Assembly: GCA_902476875.1 (NCBI GenBank)
Contig: CABSFC010000018.1
Coordinates: 1 to 33,312 of the forward strand
DNA: 33,312 bases
DNA from: an uncultured Oscillibacter sp.
GTDB taxonomy: Bacteria > Bacillota > Clostridia > Oscillospirales > Oscillospiraceae
Reading direction: 5' to 3'
Shown: one piece after another, positions 31,235-33,312 of the stretch
How positions within the stretch are numbered: position 1 is the stretch's first letter
How the letters are laid out: each line of letters begins with the position of its first letter
Translations under genes and position numbers: made by a program
The notes under the pieces: model-generated
Database searches by the model: none
Told to the model about the DNA's origin: nothing
The model's input: the letters and a program-made list of their open reading frames with translations, nothing else

Positions 31235-32423
31235 TTAACAGTACAGCGTGTTTTGCTTACTCATGGCAAGCATGATGCGTAGCAGCTTGGTGCAACAAGC
31301 TACTACACAAGCGTGGTGATGTTTTCCTTCACCACGCTTTTTCTCATAATAAAGCCGAATGGGGTCATCTGGAGCATTTTTTCGGGTAACCATGAGAAGT
31401 GTCATGATGGCGTAAAACAATATGTGGCGAGCGTTTCGGTTGCCGCGTTTTGAAATGGGGCCGTGGTAATTAATGGTCTTTCCGGACTGCACAATCGTTG
31501 GGTCGAGGCCGCAAGAGGCAGTTAATTTTTTAATATTATCAAATCTTCGAATGTCTTTTAGCTCTGCCACTAACAGAGCTGCGGTGATGGGGCCAACACC
31601 TGGGATCGACAAATAGAGATGATAGAGATCTGTACTCGCGGCCAAGGAAATGAGTTTTTCTTTTATGTACAGAATCTCTTCGTTTTCCGCCCTCAGGCGC
31701 CGGATCGTATCAATTACACAAGTTACCGTGAGACTATCTGAAGGAACGGCTGCAAAGCTATCGTCAAGAGCAATTTTAATGTTTTCTGCCATGCGCCTAT
31801 AGTTATAGGTTCTTTTTTTATATGGGGCTCCCAAGCAGGTCTCAAGCGCATCAACGCTTTCGCCTCTGATCATGTCTATGTTTCGATAAAATGGAGAGCG
31901 GTCTTACTGCACAGAAAATTTTTGGAGAACAAATTGTTGTATTCCGGACAAGTTAGAGCCAACAGCTGGCGAAAACGGTTTTTAGTCCGTATCTGCCCCT
32001 GTTGGAGATGAAACAATTGTCTGGAAAGCATCTGCATTTCGGCATATAGATAATCATGCACACTTTGCAAATTATAATCGCCACGGAAGAATATATTTGC
32101 CAGATTCAAACAGTCCAGCTGGTCTGTTTTGTCTTTCGGAGATTTCGTTTGTTTTCTTTAGAAATAATAGGGTTTATGACAATGATTTCATAATTTGTAT
32201 ATTCTCGAAAATAACGTTCTACCGGGAGATGGTATACGGAGGTTGATTCCATAATGATGTAGATATCGGTGCTATTCACTGCCTGCAAATGAGAAAGAAT
32301 CTCATGAAAGGCAGTTTTTGTATGCAGATACTCGGTGGGAGGAAGGACAAGCTCTCCTTCTGATGATAGAAGGCAAACCATGGATTTCCCGCACGCTACA
32401 TCTATGGCCAGGCAATACTTCAA
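31235..32423 (-). pseudogene. IS110-family transposase, broken by two frameshifts
   Basis: Three collinear minus-strand pieces rebuild one IS110 transposase of about 395 residues. The first (32423-32106, TTG start) has the DEDD RuvC-like domain: AIDVACGKS and IIMESTSVYH. The second (32109-31876) continues from TDQLDCLNLANIFF. The third (31873-31235) is the IS116/IS110/IS902 C-terminal domain with LSIPGVGPITAALLVAEL and a SKRGNRNARHIL segment containing the expected serine-nucleophile region. A lost A in the AAAA run near 32119 and a lost C in CTCCATTT near 31895 would each restore the frame. As read, no active transposase can be made. Confidence 0.85.
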
Positions 32424-32650
32424 ATTCTCACATCCTTTTCGAATTATAGTTGTGTTCCTCTTTCTAACTGCGCTTGATCATGCGGCTAATATGGATTCAA
32501 GGACCCAACCATCTAAAACTAAGCCTTCAGAAAGATAAGAGTGAATGGCTGGTCACAAAAATGGATTCGACGACCCGTGGTATTGTTTAGCCTAATCACA
32601 ACTTTAGTCCCATTATATCTACTTCCGATTGTGAAGAAAATATGTTGTAG
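32424..32650 (-). ncRNA. Possible IS110 bridge RNA / leader region
   Basis: In the IS110 group the noncoding DNA just upstream of the transposase encodes a structured bridge RNA that guides recombination. This region has no gene, and on the transposase strand contains two related segments, GGGTCGTCGAATCCAT (32561-32576) and GGGTCCTTGAATCCAT (32491-32506). I did not fold the RNA; assignment rests on position and family knowledge. Confidence 0.35.
32491..32576. repeat. Imperfect 16-base direct repeat in the IS110 leader
   Basis: ATGGATTCAAGGACCC (32491) and ATGGATTCGACGACCC (32561) match at 14 of 16 positions and are 70 bases apart. Confidence 0.7.
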
Positions 32651-32702
32651 ACTTCTCAAATCATACATGGTATGGTGTCTTGCTAATTAGGAGGCGAGAC
32701 AC

Positions 32703-33019
32703 ATGAACGAAACGCTTAAAATTCTATACGACAAATTCTATACTCCACCAAAGATGATTGTACTGCGGCAGGAAATTGAAACCTCCCATCAACAACTCGT
32801 CGGGCAGTTGGAAAAGACGGAGTGCGAGCGGTGCTGCAGATCATCGACAACAAGGATCAAATCGCAGGGGATTTGTCTGTCGACAGTTTTATCTGTGGCT
32901 CCAACTTGTCACGGCAGCTGACAACTGAATTGAATCAATACAAAAACGGGCGTTATCCCCCAGTTGAACGACAGGGAATGACGTCCGTTTTTATGCAGGA
33001 AGTCCTTACTCTACATTGA
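32703..33019 (+). pseudogene. DUF6809-like gene with a frameshift
   Basis: The first frame (ATG at 32703, AGGAGG eight bases upstream) gives MNETLKILYDKFYTPPKMIV and ends out of frame; the continuation in another frame reads AVLQIIDNKDQIAGDLSVDS followed by LSRQLTTELNQY. Together they resemble the DUF6809 family, which often occurs in Clostridia mobile regions. One missing base near 32820 explains the split. Function of the family is not known. Confidence 0.65.
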
Positions 33020-33312
33020 TGATCTTCAGCGCGTCCTCCAGCGTGATTTTTCCAGCCAAGCAATCATCCCGAGCCCGCGCAGCCCGGTCCAGCCATACAT
33101 AGTAATCATCGTAAGATAAGTCCTTTGAAGAGGGTTTCTGGTTGATATGCTCCGCACGGTCGTAACGCTTGTGCATTCTCTGTTTGGCCCGGTCGAATTC
33201 CTCAATAACTGCATTCTCCCGCGCAGCCCGCTGGTGTTTGAGAATCGGCCCCCAATATTATACCGATAGGTAAGCCCCTGATATTATCTCAGGCTTTTCC
33301 CCCGGTTCGCAC
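33006..33312 (-). pseudogene. Fragment of an unidentified gene at the window edge
   Basis: A minus-strand frame ends at 33006 and reads back through AARENAVIEEFDRAKQRMHK and DLSYDDYYVWLDRAARARDD, a charged helical protein I do not recognise. The same frame is open to the window edge except for one TAA at 33258-33260, just before YWGPILKHQR. Either this is a broken gene or the end of one gene and the start-less beginning of another. No ribosome site is seen inside. Confidence 0.4.

Larger units (their letters stand above)
31235..32650 (-). mobile_element. IS110-family insertion sequence, decayed; ends not precisely defined
   Basis: Core limits are the broken transposase plus the noncoding leader upstream of it. 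IS110 elements usually lack terminal inverted repeats, so I cannot place the ends from sequence alone. It lies immediately downstream of the restriction operon and upstream of the DUF6809-like remnant. Confidence 0.6.

Noticed and set aside
32561..32580. tRNA-like TCGAATCC sequence in the IS110 leader (minus strand)
   Set aside because: Resembles a T-arm end, but no acceptor, D or anticodon arms can be built around it.
1..33312. CRISPR array, rRNA or tRNA genes
   Set aside because: No regularly spaced repeats and no rRNA or complete tRNA sequence were seen.

Overview
The window looks like chromosome from a GC-rich gut-type Firmicute, most likely class Clostridia and near Oscillospiraceae. 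This is inferred from strong AGGAGG-type ribosome sites, TTGNNN-17-TAWAAT promoters, an AbrB/SpoVT-type N-terminus, a DUF6809-like gene and the gene mix. No rRNA, tRNA or CRISPR array was seen. Positions 1 to about 18,100 are GC-rich with intact genes. From about 18,100 to the right edge, base composition is mixed and several genes are broken, as expected of an integrated accessory island.

Left part (1-8,100). A glycogen operon (glgB, then glgC cut by the window edge) runs leftward. Divergent from it are a TauE/SafE permease and an Asp/Glu racemase-family gene. A dicarboxylate/amino-acid:cation symporter follows, with its own promoter and a strong hairpin at the 5' end of its leader. A leftward group encodes an EamA exporter, a VOC protein and an Asp-box (sialidase-fold) protein.

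Middle (8,100-17,900). A leftward operon is read from a sigma-70-type promoter near 15,965. In order it encodes a DUF1537 four-carbon acid sugar kinase, an iron-type alcohol dehydrogenase, a DapA-family aldolase, a PdxA-like phosphate dehydrogenase, a TAXI-type TRAP binding lipoprotein and a fused TRAP permease. The kinase plus PdxA-like pair matches the known D-threonate/D-erythronate route to dihydroxyacetone phosphate; the actual substrate is not shown by the sequence. A divergent regulator has a PrpR-type sensor, a degenerate AAA+ domain lacking GAFTGA, and a Fis-type helix-turn-helix. Repeats of TGTTTCAAAAAT in the shared intergenic region are candidate operators.

Right part (17,900-33,312). 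A short AbrB-like ORF with a foreign C-terminus marks a probable island junction. Next come small hypothetical genes, an XRE regulator and a protein with two copies of a putative DNA-binding repeat. An AAA_14/DUF4143 ATPase sits behind a promoter flanked by AAAGTATAC motifs. A defence-like cluster follows: a frameshifted HEPN-like gene, a small coupled gene, a type III methyltransferase (Mod) with an AT-rich specificity region, a ParB/sulfiredoxin-like gene set between mod and res, and the type III nuclease/helicase (Res). The four genes from the small one through Res are packed head to tail, with overlaps or short gaps. To the right is an IS110-family transposase broken by two apparent one-base deletions, with a possible bridge-RNA region upstream of it. 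The window ends with a frameshifted DUF6809-like gene and an unidentified gene fragment.

The most interesting items are the extra genes built into the type III restriction operon, the sugar-acid operon with its unusual regulator, and the possible bridge RNA of the decayed IS110.
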